DNA of 64,000 bases from Pseudomonas sp. MPC6 (GTDB lineage Bacteria > Pseudomonadota > Gammaproteobacteria > Pseudomonadales > Pseudomonadaceae): the NCBI RefSeq assembly GCF_006094435.1, contig NZ_CP034783.1, positions 5,545,001-5,609,000 on the forward strand. Reading direction: 5' to 3'. Positions within the stretch are counted from its first letter, which is position 1, and each line of letters begins with the position of its first letter. Below, in pieces: positions 1 through 13,550 of this stretch. A program made the position numbers and the translations under genes. The notes below the pieces were generated by a model that was not told the DNA's origin, made no database searches, and saw only the letters and a program-made list of their open reading frames with translations.

Positions 1-2
1 GC

Positions 3-59
3 GAAGGCGACATTAAAGAGTTCCGCCTGATCGTCGACTACCCGCTGTCGATCTTGTAA
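3..59 (+). CDS. 3' end of an OprD-family outer-membrane porin (partial)
   Basis: Only the last 18 codons are inside the window. They end in EFRLIVDYPLSIL and a TAA stop at 57-59. This closely matches the C-terminal beta-strand that I recall for OprD-type specificity porins of Pseudomonas (alternating hydrophobic residues, aromatic residue near the end). A rho-independent terminator follows 31 bp downstream, which supports this being a true gene end. The substrate (basic amino acids, dipeptides or aromatic acids) cannot be told from this fragment. A different outer-membrane beta-barrel is possible. Confidence 0.6.
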   Translation, partial: EGDIKEFRLIVDYPLSIL

Positions 60-90
60 TCGAAAGCAGTTAGTTTGCGGTAATAAAAAA

Positions 91-119
91 AAGGCCCATC
101 TTCGGATGGGCCTTTTTTA
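91..119 (+). terminator. Rho-independent terminator after the porin gene
   Basis: A perfect 10-bp stem (AAGGCCCATC / GATGGGCCTT) closes on a TTCG tetraloop and is followed by a T-run. It lies between the porin stop codon and the convergent mscS gene and may also work for transcripts arriving from the other side, because an A-run precedes the stem. Confidence 0.9.
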
Positions 120-199
120 TTGCGACTGCAGTGTGCTTTACGAATCGGGTTCTGTTGAACACCCCGGACCGAAAAGCCAAACATGAACTGAACGGTTCA

Positions 200-1042
200 T
201 TACGCCGGCGCGGAGTCCTGAACGACTCGAATGACCCGCTGCGGAAACGGAATATCGATGCCGACGGCTCTCAGACGATCGCGCGATTGTTCGTTGAACA
301 TGAACATCACATCCCAGTAGTCCGCGGTCTTCACCCACACCCGCAGGGAAACAGTAATCGAACTGTCGCCCAAAGTGGAAATCACAGCTTGCGGAGCGGG
401 TTCGGCTAATACACGCGGGTCCTTCGCCAGCTCCAGCAGTACTTCACGGGCCTTCTGCAAGTCCGCTTCGTAATCCACGCCCACATCAAACACAACCTTG
501 CGGGTCGGCTGACGGTTAGTGTTGGTGATGATGCCGTTCGACAGATTGCCGTTCGGGATGATGATGGTTTTGTTATCGCCGGTGCGCAGTACAGTATGGA
601 AAATCTGGATGCTATCGACGGTGCCGGCCACACCCTGGGCTTCAATCCAGTCGCCGATGCGGAACGGGCGGAACAACAGAATCAGCACGCCGCCAGCGAA
701 GTTCGCCAGGCTGCCCTGCAAGGCCAGGCCAATGGCCAGACCCGCCGCACCGATGGCGGCAACGAACGAAGTGGTTTCCACGCCGATCATCGAGGCCACG
801 CTGACGATCAGCAGCACCTTGAGGATAATGTTCGCCAGGCTGCTGATGAAGCCTTGCAGCGCCAGGTCGGCGTTACGCAGCGCCAGCAGCCCGCCGAGCT
901 TTTGCGTCACTTTGTTGATCAGCCACCAGCCGATGCCCAGGGTGATGATCGCCAGCAGTACACGACTGCCGTATTCCATGATCATCGGAATCCAGGCTTG
1001 GGATGCCTTGACCAGATTGTCCACTTCAGCATTCAAATCCAT
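200..1042 (-). CDS. mscS: Small-conductance mechanosensitive channel, MscS family
   Basis: A 280-aa inner-membrane channel that opens on membrane tension to release solutes during hypo-osmotic shock. The N-terminus has two hydrophobic helices at about residues 22-42 and 68-88. They are followed by the Ala/Gly-rich pore helix TM3 (about 92-125, AAIGAAGLAIGLALQGSLAN) and the beta-domain signature PNGNLSNGIITN typical of MscS. Length equals the short E. coli MscS class (286 aa). The start is supported by AGGAGA 6 nt upstream of the ATG. It lies downstream of yajQ on the same strand, separated by a probable terminator. Confidence 0.93.
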   Translation of the reverse strand: MDLNAEVDNLVKASQAWIPMIMEYGSRVLLAIITLGIGWWLINKVTQKLGGLLALRNADLALQGFISSLANIILKVLLIVSVASMIGVETTSFVAAIGAAGLAIGLALQGSLANFAGGVLILLFRPFRIGDWIEAQGVAGTVDSIQIFHTVLRTGDNKTIIIPNGNLSNGIITNTNRQPTRKVVFDVGVDYEADLQKAREVLLELAKDPRVLAEPAPQAVISTLGDSSITVSLRVWVKTADYWDVMFMFNEQSRDRLRAVGIDIPFPQRVIRVVQDSAPA

Positions 1043-1056
1043 CTTCTTTCTCCTGA

Positions 1057-2721
<1,665 letters not shown>

Positions 2722-2757
2722 GCAGCGGCTACGCTGGCCACTTGTTCCTTTTCAGCG

Positions 2758-4803
2758 ATGAACCTGATGCCACTGCGCCAGCGCCTCGAAAACCTTCCAG
2801 TCGGCCAGAAACTGCTGGCCGCCTTGCTGGTGCTGTTGACCACCGTCCTGCTGGTCGCCAACCTGACATTCATCAGCGCCGCGTACTACATTTCTCAGGA
2901 AAGCATGGCACCCCAGGCCTTGCAGACCATCGGCCGCCTGGTATCCAACCCGAGCCTGGTGTCCGACGCCCTGAAGTCGCCGCAAAGCGCCGAACGCTTG
3001 CTCAACGAGCTCAACAGCTATTCCCCCCTGCGCGCAGCGGCCCTTTATGACGGCAAGGGCGAACGCCTGGCGCAGTTGCAGCATGGCGAAAAGCTGAAGC
3101 TGCCGGAGCGCTACCGGCACATCGAATCCTGGCAGGCCACCGAGTTTCGCAGCAATCAAGTGATCACCCTGCCCCGCCCGGGCACTGCGCCGGGGCACCT
3201 GCTGCTGGTGGCCAGCAGCGAATTGCCGATGGCGTTCTACACCGGCACCCTGACCGCCAGCCTCGGGATTCTGATCTTCAGCGTGCTGTTGTGGCTGATG
3301 ATCGCCCGGCAGATCAAACGGCTGATCACCCGGCCGATCCATCAGCTCGAAGAGTTGTCCCGGCAAGTGACCCGGGAGGAGAACTACGCCCTGCGCGCCT
3401 CCCGCGGCAACCATGACGAAATCGGCAGCCTGGCCGAGGCCTTCAATACCATGCTCTCGCGCATCGAGGCCAGGGAGCAGCAACTCAAACGCGCTCGGGA
3501 CGATTCCCAAGCCGCTTATGACCAGGCCCAGGGCCTGGCGGAAGAAACCCGTCATACCAATCGCAAGCTGGAACTGGAAGTCCAGGTGCGCAGCAAGATC
3601 GAAAAGAAGCTCACCGGGTTCCAGAACTACCTCAACAGCATTATCGACTCCATGCCCTCGGCATTGATTGCCCTCGATGAACAACTCTATGTCACCCAGT
3701 GGAATCAGGAGGCCAGCGCCCTGTCCGGCACGCGCCTGGACGAGGCATTGAACCAGCCGATTTTCCTCGCGTTCGAACCGCTCAAGCCGTTTCTGCCGCA
3801 GCTCAAGCAAACCGTCGAACAGCATACGGTGGCCAAGATCGAGCGCGTGACCTGGTTCAAGGACGAAGAACCCAGGCACTACGCCCTGACGTTCTATCCG
3901 CTGATGGGCGGCGCCGGGCGTGGTGTGGTGATCCGGATCGACGACATCACCCAGCGCCTGTCCCTGGAAGAAATGATGGTGCAGTCGGAAAAAATGCTCT
4001 CGGTTGGCGGTCTCGCCGCCGGCATGGCCCATGAGATCAACAACCCGTTGGGGGCGATCCTGCACAATGTGCAAAACATTCGTCGGCGCCTGTCCCCCGA
4101 CCTGCCCAAAAACCTTGAACAGGCCGAGCAAATCGGCGTTCAACTGGAGACGGTCAACCAATACCTGCAGGCGCGGGAAGTGCCGCAGTTGCTCGATGGC
4201 ATTCAACAGGCGGGCGCCCGGGCGGCGAAGATCGTCACCCACATGCTCAGCTTCAGCCGCCGCAGCACCCGGCAGATGGCACCGTGTGATCTGCCGGCGT
4301 TGATCGATCAAGCGGTGGAAATTGCCGGAAACGACTTCGACCTGGCGATCGGTTTCGATTTCAAGGGCCAGGCGATCATCCGCCAGTTCGATCCGCAACT
4401 CGGCCCGGTACCCGGCACCGCCAACGAACTGGAGCAAGTGCTGCTCAACCTGTTGAAAAACGCCGCCCAAGCGATTCACCAACGCGAAGACGATCGCGAA
4501 CCGGGGCGGATCATTCTGCGCACCCGGCTGAATCCTCCCTGGGCGGAAATCCAGGTCGAAGACAACGGCATCGGCATGAGCGAGAGCGTGCGCAAGCGTA
4601 CATTCGAGCCGTTCTTCACCACCAAGGAAATCGGCCAGGGCACCGGCCTTGGCCTGTCGGTTTCGTATTTCATCATCACCAACAACCACAAGGGTCAGAT
4701 GGAAGTGCAATCGACCCTCGGGCAAGGCACTTGCTTTACCTTGCGCCTACCCTTGGCGGGCACCCCGCTCGTCTCTCAAGAACTCAATCAGCTATCGAGG
4801 TAA
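2758..4803 (+). CDS. Membrane-bound PAS-containing sensor histidine kinase
   Basis: A 681-aa inner-membrane kinase. Order of parts: TM1 (about 17-43), periplasmic sensor region, TM2 (about 161-182), HAMP, a coiled coil (about 235-285), PAS (about 285-400), a HisKA dimerisation domain with phospho-acceptor His425 in GMAHEINNPLGAI, and a HATPase domain with N-box NLLKNAAQAI, DNGIGM and GTGLGLS. No response regulator gene is adjacent, so it is an orphan here. In PAO1 I recall a degenerate response-regulator gene near panE that is absent from this interval. It sits 36 bp after panE and 2 bp before the adenosyltransferase gene, suggesting one transcript. The ligand is unknown. Confidence 0.93.
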   Translation: MNLMPLRQRLENLPVGQKLLAALLVLLTTVLLVANLTFISAAYYISQESMAPQALQTIGRLVSNPSLVSDALKSPQSAERLLNELNSYSPLRAAALYDGKGERLAQLQHGEKLKLPERYRHIESWQATEFRSNQVITLPRPGTAPGHLLLVASSELPMAFYTGTLTASLGILIFSVLLWLMIARQIKRLITRPIHQLEELSRQVTREENYALRASRGNHDEIGSLAEAFNTMLSRIEAREQQLKRARDDSQAAYDQAQGLAEETRHTNRKLELEVQVRSKIEKKLTGFQNYLNSIIDSMPSALIALDEQLYVTQWNQEASALSGTRLDEALNQPIFLAFEPLKPFLPQLKQTVEQHTVAKIERVTWFKDEEPRHYALTFYPLMGGAGRGVVIRIDDITQRLSLEEMMVQSEKMLSVGGLAAGMAHEINNPLGAILHNVQNIRRRLSPDLPKNLEQAEQIGVQLETVNQYLQAREVPQLLDGIQQAGARAAKIVTHMLSFSRRSTRQMAPCDLPALIDQAVEIAGNDFDLAIGFDFKGQAIIRQFDPQLGPVPGTANELEQVLLNLLKNAAQAIHQREDDREPGRIILRTRLNPPWAEIQVEDNGIGMSESVRKRTFEPFFTTKEIGQGTGLGLSVSYFIITNNHKGQMEVQSTLGQGTCFTLRLPLAGTPLVSQELNQLSR

Positions 4804-4805
4804 CC

Positions 4806-5387
4806 ATGGGCTTTCGCTTGTCGAAAATTTACACCCGCACCGGCGACAAAGGCGAAACCGGGCTGGGCGACGGCCGCCGCGTGCCCAAGGATCATCCGCG
4901 GATCGAGGCGATTGGCGAGGTCGACACCCTGAACAGTCAGGTGGGCGTGCTGTTGGCCGGCTTGGCGGTTGAACGTGTCACATATCCGGGACTGAGCGAG
5001 ATCATTGAGGTGTTGGCGCCTTGTCAGCATCGGTTGTTCGACTTGGGTGGCGAACTGGCGATGCCGATGTATCAGGCATTGGACCTGGCAGAAATTGAAC
5101 GGTTGGAAACGGCGATCGATCTGTGGAATGAAGAACTCGGGCCGCTGGAGAACTTCATCTTGCCGGGTGGTTCGGCGTTGATTGCCCAGGCGCATGTCTG
5201 CCGCAGCCTGGCGCGCACGGCCGAGCGGCGGTGCCAGCAGTTGAATGCGCTCGAGCCGTTGGCTGGCGTTGGGTTGGCCTATATCAATCGGTTGTCGGAT
5301 TTGTTGTTTGTGGTGGCGAGGCTGATTGCCAAGCGGCAGGGGGTTGCGGAGATTTTGTGGCAGCCGGCGGTGAAGCCTCAAGATTAA
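4806..5387 (+). CDS. PduO-type cob(I)alamin adenosyltransferase
   Basis: A 193-aa cytosolic enzyme that transfers the adenosyl group of ATP to cob(I)alamin, making coenzyme B12. The diagnostic N-terminal P-loop-like motif YTRTGDKGETGLGDG is present. So is the conserved helical core, including FDLGGELA, ENFILPGGS, HVCRSLARTAERR and YINRLSDLLFVVAR. The ATG follows the kinase stop by 2 nt, so translation is probably coupled. No other cobalamin genes are nearby. Confidence 0.93.
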   Translation: MGFRLSKIYTRTGDKGETGLGDGRRVPKDHPRIEAIGEVDTLNSQVGVLLAGLAVERVTYPGLSEIIEVLAPCQHRLFDLGGELAMPMYQALDLAEIERLETAIDLWNEELGPLENFILPGGSALIAQAHVCRSLARTAERRCQQLNALEPLAGVGLAYINRLSDLLFVVARLIAKRQGVAEILWQPAVKPQD

Positions 5388-5406
5388 TCGGCGCCCTTCA
5401 GGCGCC

Positions 5407-5474
5407 CTTCGCGAGCAAGCCCGCTCCCACAGTCGACCGCGTTCTTCCCTGTGGGAGCGGGCTTACTCGCGAAG
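5407..5474. repeat. REPIN (inverted REP pair)
   Basis: Two inverted copies of a 25-nt REP element (TGTGGGAGCGGGCTT...CGCGAAG and its complement) are separated by about 18 nt. They sit between convergent genes (adenosyltransferase and Nudix/ThiE). Such elements in fluorescent pseudomonads are mobilised by RAYT transposases and can form long hairpins in mRNA. Confidence 0.9.
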
Positions 5475-5497
5475 AGGCCAGCCGGCTCACCGCAGAA

Positions 5498-6442
5498 TCA
5501 AGCTTCTGGCCAGAACGCCCGAATCCCCGCCACACCCTGCGCCCCGGCTTCCCAGGCCTTTTGCTGCTCCGCCGGGCCAACGCCACCGAGCAAAAACACC
5601 GGCTTGCTGAAACCCTCGATCATCGCCGAGGCCTGTTCCCAACCCAACGGCTGAGCATCCGGATGGGTCATGGTCGGCTGCACCGGCGACAGGGTCACAA
5701 AGTCCACACCCATCTGTTCGGCCAGTGCCAGTTCTTCAGCGTCATGGCAAGATGCCGCCAACCAGCGCGACGCCGGTAGCGGGCGGCCCGCCGCCGCGTA
5801 CTTGCGCAGTTGCTTTGAGGTGATGTGCCAGCCGGCAGACGGAAAATCGCCCAGCCATTCGAATGGGCCCTTGATCATCAACTGCGCCTTGCCGGCACAC
5901 AGCCCCGCTGCGTCCACCGCCAGATCGCGGTACTTCGGGTCGTAACCGTTGGGTGCCCGCAACTGGATCAGCCTGATGCCACCGGCAATGGCTTTCTGGA
6001 TACCGCGCAGCAAGACCGGGGTGTCCAGGTCTTCAGGGGTGATCAGGTACTGCGCCGGCAGTCGTGCCGCCGCAACGATCGGCTGGTTGGCCGCCGGGAA
6101 CTCGTAGTTCAGCAGGTCACGGTGCGCCACCCACTCCAGAGGCTGCCCCTCGGCCCCGTGAGGCTCGCCGGAAAAGTCCGAGACTTCCCAGACATCCAGC
6201 AACACCTGCTTGTCGGGGTAATCGTGCCGGACCTTGATCAACGGCCGCGCCGCATTGACCACAATGCCCAGTTCTTCGTTGAGCTCGCGGGCCAGGGCGA
6301 TTTCGACGGATTCGTCGTCCTCGACCTTGCCACCCGGAAACTCCCACAGCCCACCCTGATGCTGGGTATCGGCCCGGCGGGCGATGAGGATCTTGCCGCT
6401 GCCATCGCGGATGACGGCGGCGGCTACATGGACTCGTTTCAC
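5498..6442 (-). CDS. Nudix hydrolase fused to a thiamine-phosphate-synthase-like domain
   Basis: A 314-aa two-domain protein. Residues 1-130 form a MutT-type Nudix hydrolase with a complete Nudix box at residues 38-60 (G-x5-E-x7-REL-x-EELGI). Residues about 145-314 are a ThiE/TenI-like TIM barrel (IRLIQLR, WLAASCHDAEEL, FVTLSPVQPT, FLLGGVGP). The fusion is known in Pseudomonas and related bacteria and is thought to combine housecleaning of oxidised or thiamine-related nucleotides with a ThiE-like module. The start is GTG at 6442, preceded by GGAGG and overlapping the GST stop codon (GTGA), so it is translationally coupled to the GST gene. The open frame extends upstream but only in the GST shadow. 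Confidence 0.93.
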   Translation of the reverse strand: MKRVHVAAAVIRDGSGKILIARRADTQHQGGLWEFPGGKVEDDESVEIALARELNEELGIVVNAARPLIKVRHDYPDKQVLLDVWEVSDFSGEPHGAEGQPLEWVAHRDLLNYEFPAANQPIVAAARLPAQYLITPEDLDTPVLLRGIQKAIAGGIRLIQLRAPNGYDPKYRDLAVDAAGLCAGKAQLMIKGPFEWLGDFPSAGWHITSKQLRKYAAAGRPLPASRWLAASCHDAEELALAEQMGVDFVTLSPVQPTMTHPDAQPLGWEQASAMIEGFSKPVFLLGGVGPAEQQKAWEAGAQGVAGIRAFWPEA

Positions 6443-7071
6443 TGCCCGACCTCCTCCAGACCTGCCTTCTGCCAAGCTTTGAAGGCTGGCCATTGGTAGA
6501 TCGTATTGATGTAGGTTTCGTCCGCCGGGGGCAGCTTCACCTGATAGGTGCGCAGGCGCACGGCGATCGGCGCAAAGAAGGCATCGGCCAGGGTGGCGCC
6601 ACCAAACAGGAACGGACCGGTGCCGGTCGCGACCGCGCGGCACTCGGCCCACAACGCCAACATGCGCGCGATGTCTGCCTGGACGTCATCCGGTGTCGGC
6701 GACAGCGGTGCGTCGTGGCTCAGGTCGAATGGCATGTGATTACGCATCGCGAAGAAACCGCTGTGCATCTGCGCGCATGCCGAACGGGCCTGGGCACGGG
6801 CGGCGACGTCCTTGGGCCAGAGGCCGGCGTCGGGGAACTGTTCGGCCAGGTATTCGGCAATCGCCAGGGAATCGGCGAGGGTGCCGTGTGCGGTTTTCAG
6901 CAGCGGGACTTTGGCGGTGGGCGAATGCTTGAGCAGGCGCTCACGGGTGTCCGGCTGGTTGAGCTTGATCAGTTCTTCGGTGTAGGGGGCGCCGGTCAGG
7001 TCGAGAGCCAGGGCGCCGCGCAGGGACCAGGAGGAATACAGTTTGTCGCCGATGATCAGGTGATAACTCAT
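6439..7071 (-). CDS. Glutathione S-transferase family protein
   Basis: A 210-aa cytosolic protein with an N-terminal thioredoxin-like GST domain (YHLIIGDKLYSSWSLRGAL, then the cis-Pro motif AKVPLLK and the glutathione-binding DSLAIAEYL) and an all-helical C-terminal domain. The SSWSLR segment resembles the zeta/YfcF-like bacterial GSTs with an N-terminal Ser as catalytic residue. The start at 7071 (MSYHLIIG) is preceded by GAGGA. It overlaps the downstream Nudix/ThiE gene by 4 nt. The physiological substrate is unknown. Confidence 0.9.
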   Translation of the reverse strand: MSYHLIIGDKLYSSWSLRGALALDLTGAPYTEELIKLNQPDTRERLLKHSPTAKVPLLKTAHGTLADSLAIAEYLAEQFPDAGLWPKDVAARAQARSACAQMHSGFFAMRNHMPFDLSHDAPLSPTPDDVQADIARMLALWAECRAVATGTGPFLFGGATLADAFFAPIAVRLRTYQVKLPPADETYINTIYQWPAFKAWQKAGLEEVGQ

Positions 7072-7100
7072 GTTCAGCGTCCTCGAGCAGGAAAAACTCC

Positions 7101-7190
7101 TGTAGGAGCTGGCTTGCCAGCAATAGCGGTAGCGGCCTCGACACTTCAATCGCGGCTGAAGACGCCTTCGCCGGCAAGCCGGCTCCTACA
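7101..7190. repeat. REPIN (inverted REP pair)
   Basis: Arms TGTAGGAGCTGGCTTGCCAG and its complement, CCGGCAAGCCGGCTCCTACA, are separated by about 45 nt of less conserved sequence. It lies in the spacer between argJ and the GST gene, which run in the same direction, so it is expected to be transcribed. Confidence 0.88.
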
Positions 7191-7196
7191 GATGAT

Positions 7197-8414
7197 TCAG
7201 GTGCGATATTCAGCGTTGATCTTCACGTACTCGTGGGACAAGTCAGTAGTCCAGATGGTTTCGCTGCAATCGCCGCGACCCAGTTCGATCCGGATGGTGA
7301 TTTCTGCCTGCTGCATCACCGCCGCGCCCTGGGCTTCGGTGTAGGTCGAGGCGCGGGCGCCACGGCTGGCGATGCACACTTCGCCGAGGAACACGTCGAT
7401 CTTGCTCACGTCCAGGTCAGGTACGCCAGCACGGCCGACAGCGGCCAGGATACGCCCCCAGTTCGGGTCGGAGGCGAACAGCGCGGTCTTGATCAACGGC
7501 GAATGGGCCACGGTGTAGCCGACGTCCAGGCACTCCTGATGATTGCCACCACCGTTGACTTCGACGGTGACGAATTTGGTCGCACCTTCGCCGTCGCGAA
7601 CGATGGCCTGAGCCACGTCCATGCACACTTCGAACACGGCCTGTTTCAGCTTGGCGAACAATTCACCGCTGGCTTCAGTGATTTCCGGCAGCGCAGCCTG
7701 ACCGGTGGCAATCAGCATGCAGCAATCGTTGGTCGAGGTGTCGCCATCAATGGTAATGCGATTGAACGACTTGTTGGCGCCGTCCAGCAGCAGGTTTTGC
7801 AACACCTCGCGTGCGACTTTGGCGTCGGTGGCGATGTAGCCGAGCATGGTCGCCATATTTGGACGGATCATGCCCGCGCCTTTGCTGATACCCGTGACGG
7901 TGATGGTCACGCCGTCATGCTCGAACTGGCGACTGGCACCCTTGGGCAGGGTATCGGTGGTCATGATGCCAGTGGCGGCAGCTTCCCAGTTATTCACCGA
8001 CAGGTCATCGAGTGCGGCTTGCAGCGCGCCTTCGATCTTCTCGACCGGCAGCGGTTCGCCGATCACGCCGGTGGAGTACGGCAGCACCTGGCCCGCATCG
8101 ACGCCGGTCAGCTCCGCCAGTCTGGCGCAGGTGCGCTCGGCGGCGGCCAGGCCGGGTTCACCGGTGCCGGCGTTGGCATTGCCGGTGTTGGTCAGCAGGT
8201 AACGCACCGGGCCTTGCACGCGTTGCTTGGCCAGGATCACAGGCGCTGCGCAAAACGCGTTCAGGGTGAATACGCCCGCCACGGTGGAGCCTTCGGCACA
8301 GCGCATGACCACGACATCCTTGCGCCCCGGGCGCTTGATGCCGGCCGAGGCGATACCGAGTTCAAAACCGGCGACCGGGTGCAACGTTGGCAAAGGACCA
8401 AGACCAACAGCCAT
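7197..8414 (-). CDS. argJ: Bifunctional ornithine acetyltransferase / N-acetylglutamate synthase
   Basis: A 405-aa cytosolic enzyme of the cyclic arginine pathway: it transfers acetyl from N-acetylornithine to glutamate and can acetylate glutamate with acetyl-CoA. The self-cleavage motif ATML is present at residues 188-191, with Thr189 as the predicted N-terminal nucleophile of the beta chain. It begins [26 protein letters not shown] is 7 nt upstream of this ATG, favouring it over an upstream in-frame start. It lies downstream of secA, separated by a terminator. Confidence 0.96.
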   Translation of the reverse strand: MAVGLGPLPTLHPVAGFELGIASAGIKRPGRKDVVVMRCAEGSTVAGVFTLNAFCAAPVILAKQRVQGPVRYLLTNTGNANAGTGEPGLAAAERTCARLAELTGVDAGQVLPYSTGVIGEPLPVEKIEGALQAALDDLSVNNWEAAATGIMTTDTLPKGASRQFEHDGVTITVTGISKGAGMIRPNMATMLGYIATDAKVAREVLQNLLLDGANKSFNRITIDGDTSTNDCCMLIATGQAALPEITEASGELFAKLKQAVFEVCMDVAQAIVRDGEGATKFVTVEVNGGGNHQECLDVGYTVAHSPLIKTALFASDPNWGRILAAVGRAGVPDLDVSKIDVFLGEVCIASRGARASTYTEAQGAAVMQQAEITIRIELGRGDCSETIWTTDLSHEYVKINAEYRT

Positions 8415-8477
8415 GAATGCGCTCCTTAAATAAGAGGTTGTCTGCACCGCCATGTAATGAACGGTGGTATTAAATGG

Positions 8478-8512
8478 TAAAACGCCGCGACGGCTGGAGC
8501 CGGTCGCGGCGC
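8478..8512 (-). terminator. Rho-independent terminator downstream of secA
   Basis: On the minus strand a 9-bp GC stem (CGCCGCGAC / GTCGCGGCG) with extra pairing in the loop is followed by TTTT. It lies just after the secA stop codon and before argJ. Confidence 0.75.
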
Positions 8513-8538
8513 AGGTATTTCAGCGTATGTAACGGGGT

Positions 8539-11274
<2,736 letters not shown>

Positions 11275-11581
11275 ATCGGCAGGATCTTCCACACTAAAGG
11301 GATGGAGGGCGGCCCCGTGAGTCGCCCGAGCAGCCCTCATGGCCGCATGCGAACGAGCATTCTACCCGGAAACGGTGGTGAGGAAAGTGGCGTTATTCCA
11401 CGATGCTGGCACAGCGCTGTGACGGGGCTTACTTAAAATAAGGGCTTTTTGCTGAACTTCAAGCCGTTGACGGCATAAGTTACTCGTTGATTTAATGGGT
11501 AAAGCGCTCGCAACGCAATGGGTCGGGCGCATGCGGTGCTTTCTGCTACCATGGCCGCTCTGTTACTTCAGGTGTCTGATC
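11275..11581. other. Divergent secA-dciA intergenic region (307 bp)
   Basis: This gap should carry the promoters of both divergent genes. I see an AT-richer stretch near 11435-11500 but no clear repeat, terminator or convincing small gene. No SecM-like arrest peptide was recognised. Confidence 0.4.
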
Positions 11582-12037
11582 ATGGCATTTCGCCCTCTTA
11601 CGGCCAGAGCACCCGCCGTTCTGCTTCGCGAAGCCAAACCGCTCAAAGCCATCTTTGGCCACGCTCAACGCCTGGGTCATTTACAACGCCTGGTGGAAAG
11701 CCAGTTGCAGCCCGCTGCGCGCGAACATTGCCATGTGGCATCGTGGCGCGAAGGCAGTTTGTTGCTGATTGTCACCGACGGTCACTGGGCCACTCGTTTG
11801 CGTTATCAGCAAAAGCGTCTGCAGCGGCAATTGCAGCTGTTCGATGAGTTCGCCAGCCTGACGCGGATTCTGTTCAAGGTGCAGCCACCCACGGTCCAGC
11901 AAGGCGCGGCCGGTCATACCATCAGATTGTCGACCGATGCGGGCGCGACCATCCAGGCCACGGCCGAGGGGATCACTGATCCGAATCTGCGGGCGGCGCT
12001 GGAGCGCCTTGCGGCGCACGCCAAGCCCAAGGTTTAA
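11582..12037 (+). CDS. dciA: DciA-like DUF721 protein (predicted replicative-helicase operator)
   Basis: A 151-aa protein with the DUF721 core: a Trp-containing beta segment (VASWREGSLLLIVTDGHWATRLRYQ) followed by helices and a conserved C-terminal tail rich in Ala/Lys. DciA family members help load the replicative helicase DnaB in bacteria that lack DnaC/DnaI. Location beside secA is conserved in Pseudomonas as I recall. The start at 11582 (MAFRPLTARAP) fits the family better than an upstream TTG/ATG extension. It is convergent with, and only 9 bp from, the HerA-like gene. Confidence 0.75.
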   Translation: MAFRPLTARAPAVLLREAKPLKAIFGHAQRLGHLQRLVESQLQPAAREHCHVASWREGSLLLIVTDGHWATRLRYQQKRLQRQLQLFDEFASLTRILFKVQPPTVQQGAAGHTIRLSTDAGATIQATAEGITDPNLRAALERLAAHAKPKV

Positions 12038-12046
12038 AACTGCCTC

Positions 12047-13534
12047 CTACCGGCGTTTGCTGCCGCCGAGCAATGAACCCATCAGCCCGCGTACCAATTG
12101 TCGGCCCAACTGATTGGCCGCCTGGCGCATCGCCGATTTCAGCGCCTGCCCTGCCGCCGTGCCGAGGAATTCACCGGCCTTGTCGGTGAAACTGGGCTCT
12201 TCGGCTGCCGGTTTACCTGGAGCGGCGTCCGGTTCCGGGGCCAGTCCTTTACGCCCCAACAGCACTTCATACGCCGACTCGCGGTCGATCGGCTTGTCGT
12301 AACGCCCCTTGAATGCGGATCCGGCAATCAGCACCGTGCGCTCCGTCTCGGTCAATGGCCCGATCCGCGACTGCGGCGGAGCCACCAGCACCCGCTGGAC
12401 CATCCCGGGCGTGCCTTTATCCTGCAAAGTGCCGACCAAAGCCTCGCCGATCCCGAGTTCGGTCAGCACCGACAAGGTATCGAACGCCGGGTTCGGCCGA
12501 AAGCCCTCCGCCACGGCGCGCAGGGATTTCTGCTCCTTGGCGGTGAACGCGCGCAATCCATGCTGGATCCGCAACCCCAACTGGGCCAGTACGTCATCCG
12601 GCAGGTCGCCCGGCGATTGGGTGACGAAATACACGCCCACACCTTTCGAACGAATCAGCCGCACGACCTGCTCCAATCGGTCCTGCAAGGCCTTGGGCGT
12701 ATCGGCGAACAACAAATGCGCCTCATCGAAAAACAGCGCCAGCAGGGGTTTGTCCGCATCACCGCGTTCCGGCAGTTGCTCGAACAGTTCGGCCAACAGC
12801 CACAACAGGAACGTTGCATAGACCTTGGGGGCTTCGTGGACCAGGCGACTGGCATCGAGCAGGTGAATACGCCCGCGACCATCGGCGCCCGGTTGCAGAA
12901 TATCTTCGAGTTGCAGCCCCGGCTCGCCAAACAGCGCTTCTGCACCCTGTTGCTCCAGGGTCGCCAGACGCCGCAACAGGGCCTGGCTGGAACCCGTGGT
13001 CATCAGCGCGGCGTCGTCGCCCAGCAATTCAGGATGATCACGCAGGTGATTGAGCAGCGCCTTCAGATCCTTCAGGTCCAGCAGCAACAGCCCTTCGCGG
13101 TCCGCCACCTTGAAGGCGGCATACAGCGCCGACTGCTGGCTGTCGGTCAATTCCAGCAGACTGCCCAGCAGCAGCGGCCCCATTTCACTCAGGGTGGTGC
13201 GCAAGGGATGCCCGGACTGACCGTGAATGTCCCACAGGGTGACCGGATACGCCTGGGGTTTGTGGTTCAGCCAAGGCATCCCCGCAATGCGCTCGGCGAC
13301 CTTGCCTTGGGGCTCACCGGCTGCGCCCAGGCCGCACAGGTCGCCTTTGATATCCGCCGCAAACACCGCCACGCCGGCGTCACTGAACGCTTCGGCCAGG
13401 CGTTGCAAGGTGACGGTCTTGCCGGTGCCGGTGGCGCCCGCCACCAGGCCATGACGGTTTGTCAGACGCATGGCCTGGGCAATCGGCTGTCCCGCGAGGT
13501 CGGCACCGATAACGAGTTGCAGTGAATCAGGCAT
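12047..13534 (-). CDS. HerA-like (DUF853/YjgR) ATPase
   Basis: A 495-aa predicted P-loop ATPase of the HerA/FtsK superfamily. Walker A is GATGTGKT at residues 33-40. Walker B is LLALFFDEAHLLF near residue 275, followed by the sensor region FVTQSPGDLPDDVLAQLG and a C-terminal Gly/Arg-rich tail. YjgR-type proteins are widespread and of unknown function; they are not linked to a NurA nuclease. The start at 13534 begins right after an ORF-less gap that carries the sigma-28 promoter of the divergent chemoreceptor. Confidence 0.9.
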   Translation of the reverse strand: MPDSLQLVIGADLAGQPIAQAMRLTNRHGLVAGATGTGKTVTLQRLAEAFSDAGVAVFAADIKGDLCGLGAAGEPQGKVAERIAGMPWLNHKPQAYPVTLWDIHGQSGHPLRTTLSEMGPLLLGSLLELTDSQQSALYAAFKVADREGLLLLDLKDLKALLNHLRDHPELLGDDAALMTTGSSQALLRRLATLEQQGAEALFGEPGLQLEDILQPGADGRGRIHLLDASRLVHEAPKVYATFLLWLLAELFEQLPERGDADKPLLALFFDEAHLLFADTPKALQDRLEQVVRLIRSKGVGVYFVTQSPGDLPDDVLAQLGLRIQHGLRAFTAKEQKSLRAVAEGFRPNPAFDTLSVLTELGIGEALVGTLQDKGTPGMVQRVLVAPPQSRIGPLTETERTVLIAGSAFKGRYDKPIDRESAYEVLLGRKGLAPEPDAAPGKPAAEEPSFTDKAGEFLGTAAGQALKSAMRQAANQLGRQLVRGLMGSLLGGSKRR

Positions 13535-13550
13535 TTTGTCACCCCATGAT

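Noticed and set aside
2752..4725. 657-codon frame antisense to the sensor kinase
   Set aside because: Shadow of the kinase gene, with atypical composition (His/Gln/Gly-rich) and no start signal.
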